From: Lachnospiraceae bacterium
Lineage (GTDB): Bacteria > Bacillota > Clostridia > Lachnospirales > Lachnospiraceae
DNA: 64,000 nucleotides
Reading direction: 5' to 3'
NCBI GenBank assembly: GCA_017431515.1
Contig: JAFRKV010000037.1
Coordinates: 41,965-105,964 of the forward strand
In this document: positions 33,047-42,229 of the stretch, in pieces
Position numbering within the stretch: position 1 is the stretch's first letter
Layout of the letters: every line of letters begins with the position of its first letter
Translations under genes and position numbers: made by a program
The notes under the pieces: model-generated
Database searches by the model: none
What the model saw: the letters and a program-made list of their open reading frames with translations, nothing else
Told to the model about the DNA's origin: nothing

Positions 33047-35921
33047 CTTTTCCCTCCAGATAGTCTACACTCTTGAAAAACAGCTCCGCATAACGCTCCG
33101 CGCTTTCCTTCGCATAACAATCCTTCACATAAGTAATGGCAAATCCGATCTTGTCGTAGGTGCCGTGGTCAAAGAAGGTGACGCCGAAGATTCCCGGCAT
33201 GATCATCGCATTGGGAAGCTTCAGTTTCTCCTCCACAAGGTCTGTGGTATCCTGCCCCCCGTTATCGTCCCTCTGGTAATTGAAGCGGAGCATCCGGGAG
33301 GTATCTCCGATCCTGTCATCCGCATAGGAATACTCCGTATGGGTCATCGCATACTCATTCTGTTCCTTCATCTCCTGCAGCAACTCTGCGGGCGGTTTCT
33401 TCGTGTCGAGTCCCAATGCAAGAAAAGCCGCCAGATATCCTGCCGCAGCAAGCCGCTGGGGATCATCCCGATCGGAATAGATCGTGAGGAGAAACGCAAA
33501 GTCTGTTTGATTGTACCATGCCTCCGCCAGAAGCGCCGCCGTCATATAAAAGACCACGTCCCGGTTCGGCTTTCTTTCAAACGCATCCTTGAAGGCGAGC
33601 AGCGCGGCATTCCTCTCCCTTGCCTCCCGGTCCGGTCGAAGCCCCAGCGGAATGCCTGCTTTCAGATGATCGTCAAACCGTTTTCCGAAATAGGATGCCG
33701 CGGTTTGATAGGCTTCTGTCTCCTTCGCTTCCTCTGCGTCTTTTAAGATCGTAAAATAGTAATCCGGCTTCCCTGCATACCCCTCCTGCTGATAACTGTC
33801 CAGGATCTCTCTGCGCAGCATGTCAACGGAGGCCCCGTCCGAGATCACATGGTGGATGATCAGGTAAAGGTAGAGCGCCTCTTCGGTTCGGATCACACCG
33901 CACCGGTAGAGCTTTCCGCCTTCCACCTGAAACGGTGCCTTCAGCGTCGGCAGCTTCGTCCGGAATTTTTCCTCCGTCATCTCTTCGACGGAGACCTCTG
34001 TCAAAAGGGTTTCGTCATATTTCTGGCGGCAGATGCCGCTCTTAAGATCTTTACACAGCCGGACATGAAGACCCGGGTGGTGTGAGAGCACTTCATTGAC
34101 GGCACGGCAGAGCCGGTCGGCATCCGCTTCTTTTTTCAGTTTCAACGCAACGGGAATATTCAAAAAGTCCGACTCCGGCGCATAGGCCTGAAAACAGAGA
34201 TTCTGCTTCTGCCCCGGCAGCAGCGCCCAGTCTTTCTTTTGCGCTTCCAGATTTTCCGCCGCAAGCTCTGCGTCGGAGCGCTTCTTTTGCACGTGCTTTG
34301 CGATCTCCTTCGGCGTCTTGTATTGAAAAATCAGTTTGGAACTGAGGGCAATCTCCTCGCATTCGCTGACCAGTTCGATGCATTTCATGGAATCGCCGTA
34401 CAGCAGGAAATCATCCTCCGCGCCGACTTTTTCACGTCCCAGGGCCTGCGCCATCTTCTCGCAAAGGTACTTTTCCATATCGTTTTCCGGGGCCACATAG
34501 TCCGAAGCCAATGCTTCCGCGTCCGGCACCGGCAGCTCCTTGCGGCTCTTTTTCCCGCTGGCGGTAAGGGGAAAGGCATCCATGGGCACATAGACAGAAG
34601 GGATCATATACTGGGGAAGCCGCTGTCTGAGGGCATCCTCATCCACCTTCAGATGATTCCCGGCAAGAATCCCCAGCTCCATGGCCTGTTCCCTGATAAA
34701 ATACACCGCAACGAAGCTGCGGCCATCCTGGGAAATGCCTTTTGCCATGACTTCCGGAAGCCCCGTTACCTGTTCCACGCCCGCTTCGATCTCGGCCGGT
34801 TCGATGCGGTTGCCGTTGATTTTGATCATGTCATCCGCACGGCCCACAATATAATAAAGACCGTTCGCATCTCTCCTGCAGACATCCGCCGTATGGAAAT
34901 ACCCGCCGCGTTTTGCATGGGCTGTCAGTTCCGGCTGGTTTAAGTATCCGCGGAAGAAATCATTTTTGATGCAAAGCTCTCCTTCGCCGACACCCTCCAC
35001 GATTCTGTCATCTTCATCCATCAGCACCGCTTCCACTCCCGGCAGCGGACGACCGATGGGTGCCACATCATACGCTTTGTCCAGAATGCAGCTCATGACG
35101 GCAAAGCCTGCCTCCGAGCAGCTGTAGGTATTTTTGATGGCCGGAACGCCTCCCGGATAGTAAAGCCCGTTGGCCGGCTCCGATCCCGTGCCGATCACCT
35201 TGAGATAGGGGCTCGGCTCTTTATAGAGCCTGATATAGGATGGCGGAAGATAAAAGGAGGTCAGCTTCTTCTCCAGAATAAAATTCCGGAAATAATTGAA
35301 ATCCCGCAGTTTCTCCTCCGGCTCCAGCAATGTGGTGATGCCGTCCATGGTATTGTAGACCAGATTCAAAATGGTATGGACAAAGGAAAGGGGACCCGCC
35401 AGCGGCTTTTCTTCCGGGATATCCTCCCGGTCTTCCTTTGCCGGCACACTGGACACACATTTGTCCACGTTCCCGTATTCATGCAAAATGCCCTTCGGCG
35501 TCCCCGTGGAGCCGGAGGTAAACACCACGTAGGCCAGCTGATGCGGATCTGTTTCTTCATATCCGGCAAGAGGCGTCTCTTTCTCCATGATCTCGTCAAA
35601 AAGCTGCTGATCCAATACCAGCACGCAGTTTGCATCCTTCCTGATAAACTCGATCCGATCCTTCGGATAATCATCCTGCACCAGCACAAAAGCAGCCCCC
35701 GCGCGCCAAACTCCCAGCATGCAGCTGAAGAAATGCAGCGCTTTCGGCATCAGGATCTGGACGATCTGCTCCGCGCCGATCCCTTTCTCTTTGAGATAAC
35801 GGTAAACCTTCGCCGCCTCCGTATCCAGTTCGGAAAACGTGATACTTTTCCCCTCCGCGGTAAAAGCCGGCTTATTTGGTTTTTCTTTGATAACCTCATT
35901 CAGGTGGTCAAAATACAGCAT
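33033..35921 (-). CDS. NRPS-like protein 1: adenylation - carrier - condensation
   Basis: A 962-aa paralogue of the downstream protein, with the same A-T-C order and length. The adenylation domains are nearly identical over long stretches (AAKVYRYLKEKGIG, FFSCMLGVWRAGAAFVLVQD), while the condensation domains differ more. Adenylation motifs are FTSGSTGTPKGILHEYGN and GRADDMIKINGNRIEPAEIE. The carrier motif is shortened (DFLLYGDSMKCIELV) but keeps the Ser. The condensation motif HHVISDGAS is intact. I chose the ATG at 35921 (GAGGAG eight bases upstream), matching the paralogue; an ATG two codons earlier is too near the ribosome site. It starts 12 nt after the free-standing condensation gene. 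Confidence 0.85.
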   Translation of the reverse strand: MLYFDHLNEVIKEKPNKPAFTAEGKSITFSELDTEAAKVYRYLKEKGIGAEQIVQILMPKALHFFSCMLGVWRAGAAFVLVQDDYPKDRIEFIRKDANCVLVLDQQLFDEIMEKETPLAGYEETDPHQLAYVVFTSGSTGTPKGILHEYGNVDKCVSSVPAKEDREDIPEEKPLAGPLSFVHTILNLVYNTMDGITTLLEPEEKLRDFNYFRNFILEKKLTSFYLPPSYIRLYKEPSPYLKVIGTGSEPANGLYYPGGVPAIKNTYSCSEAGFAVMSCILDKAYDVAPIGRPLPGVEAVLMDEDDRIVEGVGEGELCIKNDFFRGYLNQPELTAHAKRGGYFHTADVCRRDANGLYYIVGRADDMIKINGNRIEPAEIEAGVEQVTGLPEVMAKGISQDGRSFVAVYFIREQAMELGILAGNHLKVDEDALRQRLPQYMIPSVYVPMDAFPLTASGKKSRKELPVPDAEALASDYVAPENDMEKYLCEKMAQALGREKVGAEDDFLLYGDSMKCIELVSECEEIALSSKLIFQYKTPKEIAKHVQKKRSDAELAAENLEAQKKDWALLPGQKQNLCFQAYAPESDFLNIPVALKLKKEADADRLCRAVNEVLSHHPGLHVRLCKDLKSGICRQKYDETLLTEVSVEEMTEEKFRTKLPTLKAPFQVEGGKLYRCGVIRTEEALYLYLIIHHVISDGASVDMLRREILDSYQQEGYAGKPDYYFTILKDAEEAKETEAYQTAASYFGKRFDDHLKAGIPLGLRPDREARERNAALLAFKDAFERKPNRDVVFYMTAALLAEAWYNQTDFAFLLTIYSDRDDPQRLAAAGYLAAFLALGLDTKKPPAELLQEMKEQNEYAMTHTEYSYADDRIGDTSRMLRFNYQRDDNGGQDTTDLVEEKLKLPNAMIMPGIFGVTFFDHGTYDKIGFAITYVKDCYAKESAERYAELFFKSVDYLEGKDVVL

Positions 35922-35933
35922 GGTCATGTCTCC

Positions 35934-37160
35934 TCAAGATTCCTCAAGATATTTCACAGCGTCATTAAACAGCTCCAGATACCGCTCCATACTCTCCTTC
36001 TCATAGCAGGCCAAGGCGTAGCGCAGGAACAGATGGATTTTACCGGATTGTTGACTATCCACAAAGGACAGCCCCATGACCCCGGGCATCACGGAGGATT
36101 CCGGAAACTTCATGACCTTTTCCGGAAGGTCTGTCTCCCGGATCCAGCCCAGGCCATCCTTCTGATAATTAAACCGCATCATCAGAGAAGCGTCACCGAT
36201 CTTGTCCTGCATATAACTATACTCGGTATGTGCTCTTGCGAACCGGTTCTGCTCCTTGATCTGGGAAAGCAGCGCCTCGGGAGATTCGTCTCCTCCGAGG
36301 ACGAGTCCCAGTGTAAGCATCGCGGCGAAAAAGCCTGCCGAGGCGCTTCGCAGCGGGTCGGGCCGGTCTGCATTGATCGCCTGCAAAAATGCGAACTGGG
36401 TTCCGTTATACCAGGCAGCAGCCAACACCGCCGCAGTCTTCAGGAAATTGACATTCCGGTTTTCCTTTCTTTCGATAGAATGGAGAATCGTTGCCAGCGT
36501 CCTGTCCTTTGACTCATGATCGATGCGGACGCCAAGCGGGACGCTTTTGCTGCGTTCATCAAACAACGCGCCGAAATAGGACCTGGCTTCCTCATAGGAC
36601 TCTGCCTCTTTCCGCTCTGCGTGCTGCTTCAGCAGATAAAAGTAATGATCCTTCTCCCCTGCATAAGCGCCTTTCTGATAACTCTGAAGAAACTGCAGCA
36701 TCATGAGGTTCAGGGCGCTCAGATCCGTAATGGTATGATGCAGAACCATATAAAGATAAAGACCTTCTTCTGTCCTGATGAGTCCGCATCGGTAAAGCCG
36801 TTCCTTTCCCAACGAAAAGGGTGCATTCAGTTCCCTGATCCTTTCCGGCAGCGCCTCCTCACTGAGCTCCTCGGTCCCGGCCTGCACAGCAAAAGACGGC
36901 TCATATTTCTGATAATAAATTCCGGTATCCTCATCCGCATAGATATTCATACAAAGACAGGGATGTTCCTTCAGCACCAGATTCACGGCATCTTCCATGC
37001 GTTTCTGGTCCACACCCGCTTTCAGCTTGATCATGCTGTGGAGATTCAGAAAGCTGTCCCCAGGTGCATAGCTTTGTGCGTAAACGTTCTGCCTTTGCGC
37101 GGGAAGCAGCTCCCATTCCTTTGCCATTGCTTCCCGGTTTTCTTTGTCATAATCAGGCAT
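35934..37160 (-). CDS. Free-standing condensation-domain protein with altered active-site motif
   Basis: A 408-aa protein consisting only of a condensation domain. Its N-terminus (DKENREAMAKEWELLPAQRQ) is the same as the linker that joins carrier and condensation domains in the two A-T-C proteins, so it appears to be a third copy without the A-T part. The catalytic motif is HHTITDLSALN: the second His is present but the Gly of HHxxxDG is Leu. It may still transfer an acyl group, or be a structural partner. RBS GTGAGGAAGG. It overlaps the upstream gene by 8 nt. Confidence 0.75.
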   Translation of the reverse strand: MPDYDKENREAMAKEWELLPAQRQNVYAQSYAPGDSFLNLHSMIKLKAGVDQKRMEDAVNLVLKEHPCLCMNIYADEDTGIYYQKYEPSFAVQAGTEELSEEALPERIRELNAPFSLGKERLYRCGLIRTEEGLYLYMVLHHTITDLSALNLMMLQFLQSYQKGAYAGEKDHYFYLLKQHAERKEAESYEEARSYFGALFDERSKSVPLGVRIDHESKDRTLATILHSIERKENRNVNFLKTAAVLAAAWYNGTQFAFLQAINADRPDPLRSASAGFFAAMLTLGLVLGGDESPEALLSQIKEQNRFARAHTEYSYMQDKIGDASLMMRFNYQKDGLGWIRETDLPEKVMKFPESSVMPGVMGLSFVDSQQSGKIHLFLRYALACYEKESMERYLELFNDAVKYLEES

Positions 37161-38394
37161 CCTTCCTCACCTCCACTCCTGCGCACTGCAGTTCCTCCGA
37201 AAATCCTTTGAAATACGCACCCGTGTCAAAGCTCTGGGAGATCGTGATGATCTGGTCCTCTCCCACGCGGTTTAAATACACCGCAAAGGGATATCCCCCC
37301 GCCGCATACCGATGGTCCTCCAGCACCCTCCCGGGCGACGGCTCATAGTATTCCTTCCCCACATTGGTCACGATCATGGACTGATGGTAAAGCGCCGCCA
37401 CGTCCGGATCCATTACGCCGGTCCGAATCCGCTCTTTCAGGGCCGACAGCTGCCATCCTACGGCATCCACCGTCAGCTGCGCCTCCAGTCCTTGCAGCAT
37501 GGCCTCCACGTCCTCCGCGCGAAGTTCCCGTTTCAACTGTTCCGGTTGCAGCATGAGCGCCGCCTGAGGCAGGCTGAAATTACGAAGTGCCTCCTCTTTC
37601 CCGCAAAGAGATCGGGTATTCACAGGACACCGCAGCGTGACGGGGAGGGTGTTCTCCGGGTGGAGCCTTGCAATCACGCGTCCCAACAGGAAATACACAT
37701 AAACGCATTGCAGTTTTCCCAGGGGCAGTGTCAACCGGTTCGCCTTTTGAAACGCCTCCTCACTGATGGGAAACGCCTTTCGCGTTGCCTCGTAAAACGC
37801 CCTCGCATGTATTTTGATCCGAAAGACCGCTTCTTTTTTCTCCGCGGCAGACTGTTCCGGAAATTGAAAGACCTCTGTCGGGATCAAAGCCTCCGGCTTT
37901 CTGCCGGGGCATGGAAAGATCGGATCCTCCAGCAAATCCGCTTCCGTGTCCCAGACCTGTAATGCGCCCGTTTCGTCGGCATAAGGATGGACATATGGCT
38001 GTTCATCCACCTGTCTGAAATAATGATACAGCAGCAGACAGGTAAACAGTTTTTTCCCGCATTCATCCGTCAGGGCATGGGATACGCCCACCTTGAGCCG
38101 GTCTCCCTGTGCGCAAGTCCAGACCAGATCTCCTCCCAGCGCGGCCGGGTGATTTCCTGCCTCCGTATCGGAAAAGCCTTCGGTATTTCCGGTGCTCTCG
38201 TGGGGGGTAAAGAAAAGCGCGCCGTCCTGCAGCTGTAATCCCTGATCAAAAAATGGACAGTCCTTGAGTGCGGCTTTCCAGGCGTTTTTCAGGCACCGGA
38301 TGTCAATCTCGTGATCGAGGCGCAGCGTGTTCTGGTTAAACAGCCGGTTCTCAAGATGCGAACGAAAAAAATAGCCCGATGTGTTATCTTTCAT
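37153..38394 (-). CDS. Divergent condensation/acyltransferase-superfamily protein
   Basis: A 413-aa protein resembling alcohol-acetyltransferase or condensation-type proteins in outline. The active-site region reads GVSHALTDECGKK, so the first His of HHxxxDG is Ser and the Gly is Glu. Further conserved-looking parts are SMIVTNVGKEYYEPSPG near the C-terminus, similar to the second half of condensation domains, and FRSHLENRLFNQ at the start. I chose the ATG at 38394 with AGGAG five bases upstream. It follows the ABC exporter by 56 nt (a gap with a small hairpin) and overlaps the next gene. It is a candidate initiating or terminating acyltransferase; activity is uncertain. Confidence 0.6.
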   Translation of the reverse strand: MKDNTSGYFFRSHLENRLFNQNTLRLDHEIDIRCLKNAWKAALKDCPFFDQGLQLQDGALFFTPHESTGNTEGFSDTEAGNHPAALGGDLVWTCAQGDRLKVGVSHALTDECGKKLFTCLLLYHYFRQVDEQPYVHPYADETGALQVWDTEADLLEDPIFPCPGRKPEALIPTEVFQFPEQSAAEKKEAVFRIKIHARAFYEATRKAFPISEEAFQKANRLTLPLGKLQCVYVYFLLGRVIARLHPENTLPVTLRCPVNTRSLCGKEEALRNFSLPQAALMLQPEQLKRELRAEDVEAMLQGLEAQLTVDAVGWQLSALKERIRTGVMDPDVAALYHQSMIVTNVGKEYYEPSPGRVLEDHRYAAGGYPFAVYLNRVGEDQIITISQSFDTGAYFKGFSEELQCAGVEVRKDA

Positions 38395-38418
38395 GGTGAC
38401 TCCTGTCCTCTGCGAAAG

Positions 38419-38448
38419 GCAGCGGGGCAATGCCCCTTTTTCTGCTGC
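38419..38448 (-). other. Intercistronic hairpin between exporter and biosynthetic genes
   Basis: GGGGCA/TGCCCC with a one-base centre (38424-38436), flanked by GCAGC/GCTGC, lies in the 56-nt gap. No U-run follows on the minus strand, so it is probably a processing or stability element, not a full terminator. Confidence 0.4.
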
Positions 38449-38450
38449 GG

Positions 38451-40331
38451 TCAGGCCGCGGAGGTCTCAAACTGGCTGTTGTAGAGATCCGCGTAAAACC
38501 CTCCCTGTTTCATCAGTTCTTCGTGATTGCCGCTTTCGAGGATATCTCCGTCCTTCATCACCAGAATCAGATCCGCGTTCTTGATGGTGGAAAGACGGTG
38601 CGCAATGACGAAGGAAGTCCGCCCCTTCATCAGCTCATCCATCGCTTTCTGGATCAGGGCTTCCGTTCTGGTATCCACAGAGCTTGTCGCCTCATCCAGG
38701 ATCAGCATCGGCGCATTTTCCACCATCGCCCGCGCAATGGTGACCAGCTGCCGCTGTCCCGCGGAAAGCCCCGCGTTGTCGGAAAGCACGGTGTCATAAC
38801 CATCGGGCAGGGTCTTGATAAAATGATGCAGGCCCACTGCCTTGCAGGCGCGGATGATCTCTTCATCGCTCCGGTCGGTTTTGGAATAGCGCACGTTTTC
38901 TTTAATCGTTCCTTCAAAAAGCCAGGTATCCTGCAGCACCATGCAGAAGAGATCGTGGAGATTCTCTCTCGTCAGTTCATCGATCGGCACGCCGTCAATA
39001 CGGATCTTCCCGGCATTGAGCTCATAGAAGCGCATGAGCAGATTGACCATGGTGGTCTTTCCGGCGCCGGTTGGCCCGACGATGGCGATCTTCTGTCCGG
39101 CTTTCACCTCTGCGGAGAAATCGTGGATGATGGTCTTTCCCTCGTCATAGCCAAACCGCACATGGTCGAAAGAGACATCTCCTCTCACATCCGTTAATGT
39201 CTTCGTCTTTTTGCTCTCCTCCTCCATCTCCGTTTCCCCCAGGAACCGGAAGACCCTGTCGCTGGCCGCCGCTGCAGATTGCATGCTGTTGGCAGTTTGC
39301 GCGATCTGGGAAAGGGGCTGGCTGAAATAGCGGATATAAAGCATGAAAGCCACGATAACTTCGAAACCGATCACCTTTTGCATGGTCAGCACCGCGCCCA
39401 CCACGCAGACCACCACATAGCCGAGATTGCCAACAAAGTTCATGATCGGCGGCATCATGCCGGAAAAGAACTGGGATTTCCATGCGCTTTGATAAAGCTT
39501 CGTATTCATGGCGGCAAAGGCTCCCTTGGCCTGCTTCTCGCCGTTAAAGGCTTTGATGACGGAATGGCCCGAAAAGGTTTCCTCAATATGCCCGTTCAGC
39601 GCACCCAGACCGTATTGCTGCATCAGGAAATACTTCTGCGACCGTTTCAGGATCAGGGACATCAAGGCGAATCCGATCAGGGTGGACAACACCCCCGCTA
39701 TGGCCATGATCCAGTTGGTGACGAACATCATTACAAGGCTCCCGACGAACAAGGTCAGCGCGGAAACCAGTGATCCCAGGCTCTGATTCATGGCCTGCAC
39801 CAGCGTGTCCACATCATTCGTCACCCGCGACAGCACATCTCCCACCGTGTTATGGTCAAAATACCGGAGGGGGAGCTTGTTGATCTTCACGGAAATATCC
39901 CCGCGAAGACCTTTGGAAGCCTTCTGTGTCACCACTGCCAGGATCTGCCCCTGCAGATAGCTGCACAGAAAGCCGATGGCATACAGGATCAAAAGGGAAA
40001 TGGCGATCTTCACCACGCCTGCCACATCAATGGTGGTTTTCAGGCCGTCCGTGATCAGCTTTGTGATGGCGGAGAGCCTTCCCGGTCCCAGGAGGTTTAA
40101 GATCGTCCCCGCAATGGAAAGGAGCGATGCAAATATGATCAGCGGAAGATACCGTTTCATATAACGGATCAGCTTTCCCATGGCGGATTTGAAATTCATG
40201 GATTTCATTTTCTTCGCCATGTTCTTTTTCATTTCAGGCGTGAGTTTTCCCGGATCGACACCCGCTTCCGTCATCTTTTCCATCATTTTCTTTTTCAGCG
40301 CTTCTTTCTGCGCTTCTGTGAGTTCAGGCAT
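38451..40331 (-). CDS. ABC exporter half-transporter with canonical ATP site
   Basis: A 626-aa exporter with an unusual ~60-aa charged N-terminal extension (Lys/Met/Glu-rich, residues 1-55), six membrane segments at about 65-350 and an ATPase domain. Walker A is GPTGAGKTTMV, signature LSAGQRQ, Walker B ILDEATSSVD with the catalytic Glu, and the H-loop is VIAHRLSTIKNADL. It overlaps its partner gene by 8 nt (40324-40331), and together they form a heterodimer. Type IV exporters of this kind move lipids, peptides or drugs. Sitting at the head of the NRPS-like gene run, it probably exports the product. Confidence 0.9.
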   Translation of the reverse strand: MPELTEAQKEALKKKMMEKMTEAGVDPGKLTPEMKKNMAKKMKSMNFKSAMGKLIRYMKRYLPLIIFASLLSIAGTILNLLGPGRLSAITKLITDGLKTTIDVAGVVKIAISLLILYAIGFLCSYLQGQILAVVTQKASKGLRGDISVKINKLPLRYFDHNTVGDVLSRVTNDVDTLVQAMNQSLGSLVSALTLFVGSLVMMFVTNWIMAIAGVLSTLIGFALMSLILKRSQKYFLMQQYGLGALNGHIEETFSGHSVIKAFNGEKQAKGAFAAMNTKLYQSAWKSQFFSGMMPPIMNFVGNLGYVVVCVVGAVLTMQKVIGFEVIVAFMLYIRYFSQPLSQIAQTANSMQSAAAASDRVFRFLGETEMEEESKKTKTLTDVRGDVSFDHVRFGYDEGKTIIHDFSAEVKAGQKIAIVGPTGAGKTTMVNLLMRFYELNAGKIRIDGVPIDELTRENLHDLFCMVLQDTWLFEGTIKENVRYSKTDRSDEEIIRACKAVGLHHFIKTLPDGYDTVLSDNAGLSAGQRQLVTIARAMVENAPMLILDEATSSVDTRTEALIQKAMDELMKGRTSFVIAHRLSTIKNADLILVMKDGDILESGNHEELMKQGGFYADLYNSQFETSAA

Positions 40332-42114
40332 CTTCAGGTTCCCTCCTTCCCGTCGTTTTGGTCAGTTCTTCTTTGGAAAGCTGGGATTCCGCGATCTCGC
40401 GATACACGGCGCAGGAAGAAAGGAGTTCCTCATGCTTTCCCTGCCCGACGATGAATCCCTCGTTCATCACAAGGATCCGGTCCGCATCCATGATCGTTCC
40501 GATCCGCTGGGCAACGATCAGGATCGTCGCGCCCTTTGTTTTCTCCTTCAATGCTTTCCGCAGCACGCGGTCGGTCTTATAATCCAGCGCAGAAAATGAA
40601 TCATCAAAAATGTAGATCTCAGGATTGCGATAGATGGCTCTGGCGATGGAAAGGCGCTGCCGCGGGCCGCCGGAGACATTGGTGCCGCCCTGGGAGATGG
40701 GCGCGTCAACGGTGCCTTCCATTTTGGAAACGAATTCCGCTGCCTGCGCCGTCTCAATCGCTGCCTGTACCGCCTCTTCCCCGCCGGGGGTGCTGTCACC
40801 GTATGCCACATTGGAACGGATAGTGCCGGAGAACAACGTGGACCGCTGCGGCACATAGCCGATCTTTTTCCGGAGGGCGCTTTGCTGATAGTCTTTCACA
40901 TTGACGCCGTCCACCAGCACTTCCCCGCCGCTCACATCAAAGAACCGCGGAATCAGATTGATCAGAGAGCTCTTGCCGCTTCCGGTGGATCCGATGATCG
41001 CCACGGTCTCTCCCTGATTTGCCTCAAAGGTCAGATGATGCAGGATGTCTCCCTCCGCATCCGGATACCGGAATGACACATCGCGAAACTCCACTTTCCC
41101 TTTGACGCCGGGTGCGCCTTCCGTGGCAGCGCCGTCCTGCATTCTGGTAACGGTCCTCAGCACCTCCTGGATCCGTTTCGCGGAAACACTGGCCCGGGGC
41201 AGAATGATCATCGTGATGGTGATCATCATAAACGCCATGATGACCTGCATCGCATAGGAGGAAAACACCACCATCTCGGAAAAGAGATTGACCCGCTCCT
41301 CCATGCCGGCGGCATCGATCATATAGACCCCCACCCAGTAGATGGAAAGGGTCAGGCAGGACATGATAAACGCCATCCCTGGCTGCATGATGGCCATGGT
41401 CCTTTGTACGAAAAGGTTGTTCCCGGTCAGATCTTCATTGGCTTTCCGGAACTTTTTCTCCTGATATTCTTCTGCATTGTAAGCCCGGACAATCCGGATA
41501 CCGGAGAGATTTTCTCTGGTCACGCGGTTCAGATTGTCCGTCAGGGTCTGGATCTTCATGAATCTGGGAATCACGATCGAAAAGACAATGGAAAGAAGCG
41601 CAAGAATCAGCACGACTGCAATGGCAGTCGCCGTGGTCCATTGCCAGCTTTTGCCGGAGATCTTGACCAGCGCCATCACCGCCATGATGGGCGCCCGCAC
41701 CAACACCTGCATCCCGAGGGCGATGACCAGCATCACCTGGGTCACATCATTGGTGGAACGGGTGATCAGACTTGGGGTGGAAAAGATCCCAATCTCCTCC
41801 ATCGTGAAATCCATGACCTTGTCATACACCGCTTCCCTGAGCCGCATGGAAAGGCCCGCCGCGATCTTTGCCACACAGAAACCGACAATAATGGAAGACG
41901 CAAGGCTGCCAAATGCACATGCAAGCATGAAGCCTCCTGCCTTCAAAACTGATGACAGCGGCGACCCTTCCGTCTGCACCAGTTTTGTGATGGTGGACAT
42001 ATTATCGGGGAGTTTCAGGTCGAACCAGACCTGCGTCAGGATAAAGATCAGGCCGAAGACAATGTAGCCAGCCTCTTTCTTTTTCAGATAGCGAAACAGC
42101 CGGAGTATATTCAT
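40324..42114 (-). CDS. ABC exporter half-transporter with degenerate ATP-site residues
   Basis: A 596-aa exporter, six membrane segments followed by an ATPase domain. Walker A is GSTGSGKSSLI. The Walker B is IFDDSFSALD with Asp in place of the catalytic Glu, the H-loop His is Gln (IVAQRIGTIMDADR), and the signature is VSGGPRQRLS with Pro for Gln. These changes mark the non-hydrolysing site partner of a heterodimeric exporter; its neighbour carries the complementary canonical residues. It is the first gene of the minus-strand run that continues into the NRPS-like genes. Its start lies in the 212-bp gap facing the GH13 operon. Confidence 0.9.
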   Translation of the reverse strand: MNILRLFRYLKKKEAGYIVFGLIFILTQVWFDLKLPDNMSTITKLVQTEGSPLSSVLKAGGFMLACAFGSLASSIIVGFCVAKIAAGLSMRLREAVYDKVMDFTMEEIGIFSTPSLITRSTNDVTQVMLVIALGMQVLVRAPIMAVMALVKISGKSWQWTTATAIAVVLILALLSIVFSIVIPRFMKIQTLTDNLNRVTRENLSGIRIVRAYNAEEYQEKKFRKANEDLTGNNLFVQRTMAIMQPGMAFIMSCLTLSIYWVGVYMIDAAGMEERVNLFSEMVVFSSYAMQVIMAFMMITITMIILPRASVSAKRIQEVLRTVTRMQDGAATEGAPGVKGKVEFRDVSFRYPDAEGDILHHLTFEANQGETVAIIGSTGSGKSSLINLIPRFFDVSGGEVLVDGVNVKDYQQSALRKKIGYVPQRSTLFSGTIRSNVAYGDSTPGGEEAVQAAIETAQAAEFVSKMEGTVDAPISQGGTNVSGGPRQRLSIARAIYRNPEIYIFDDSFSALDYKTDRVLRKALKEKTKGATILIVAQRIGTIMDADRILVMNEGFIVGQGKHEELLSSCAVYREIAESQLSKEELTKTTGRREPEDA

Positions 42115-42229
42115 GCTCTGCCTCTTTGTTCACGTTGCCGTTCTCTCATTTTCATACATTTTTTAATATACCATAATCCGCACTCTACTGCCACTATTTC
42201 ACACCGCTTTCTTTTTTTTTTAAAACGGG

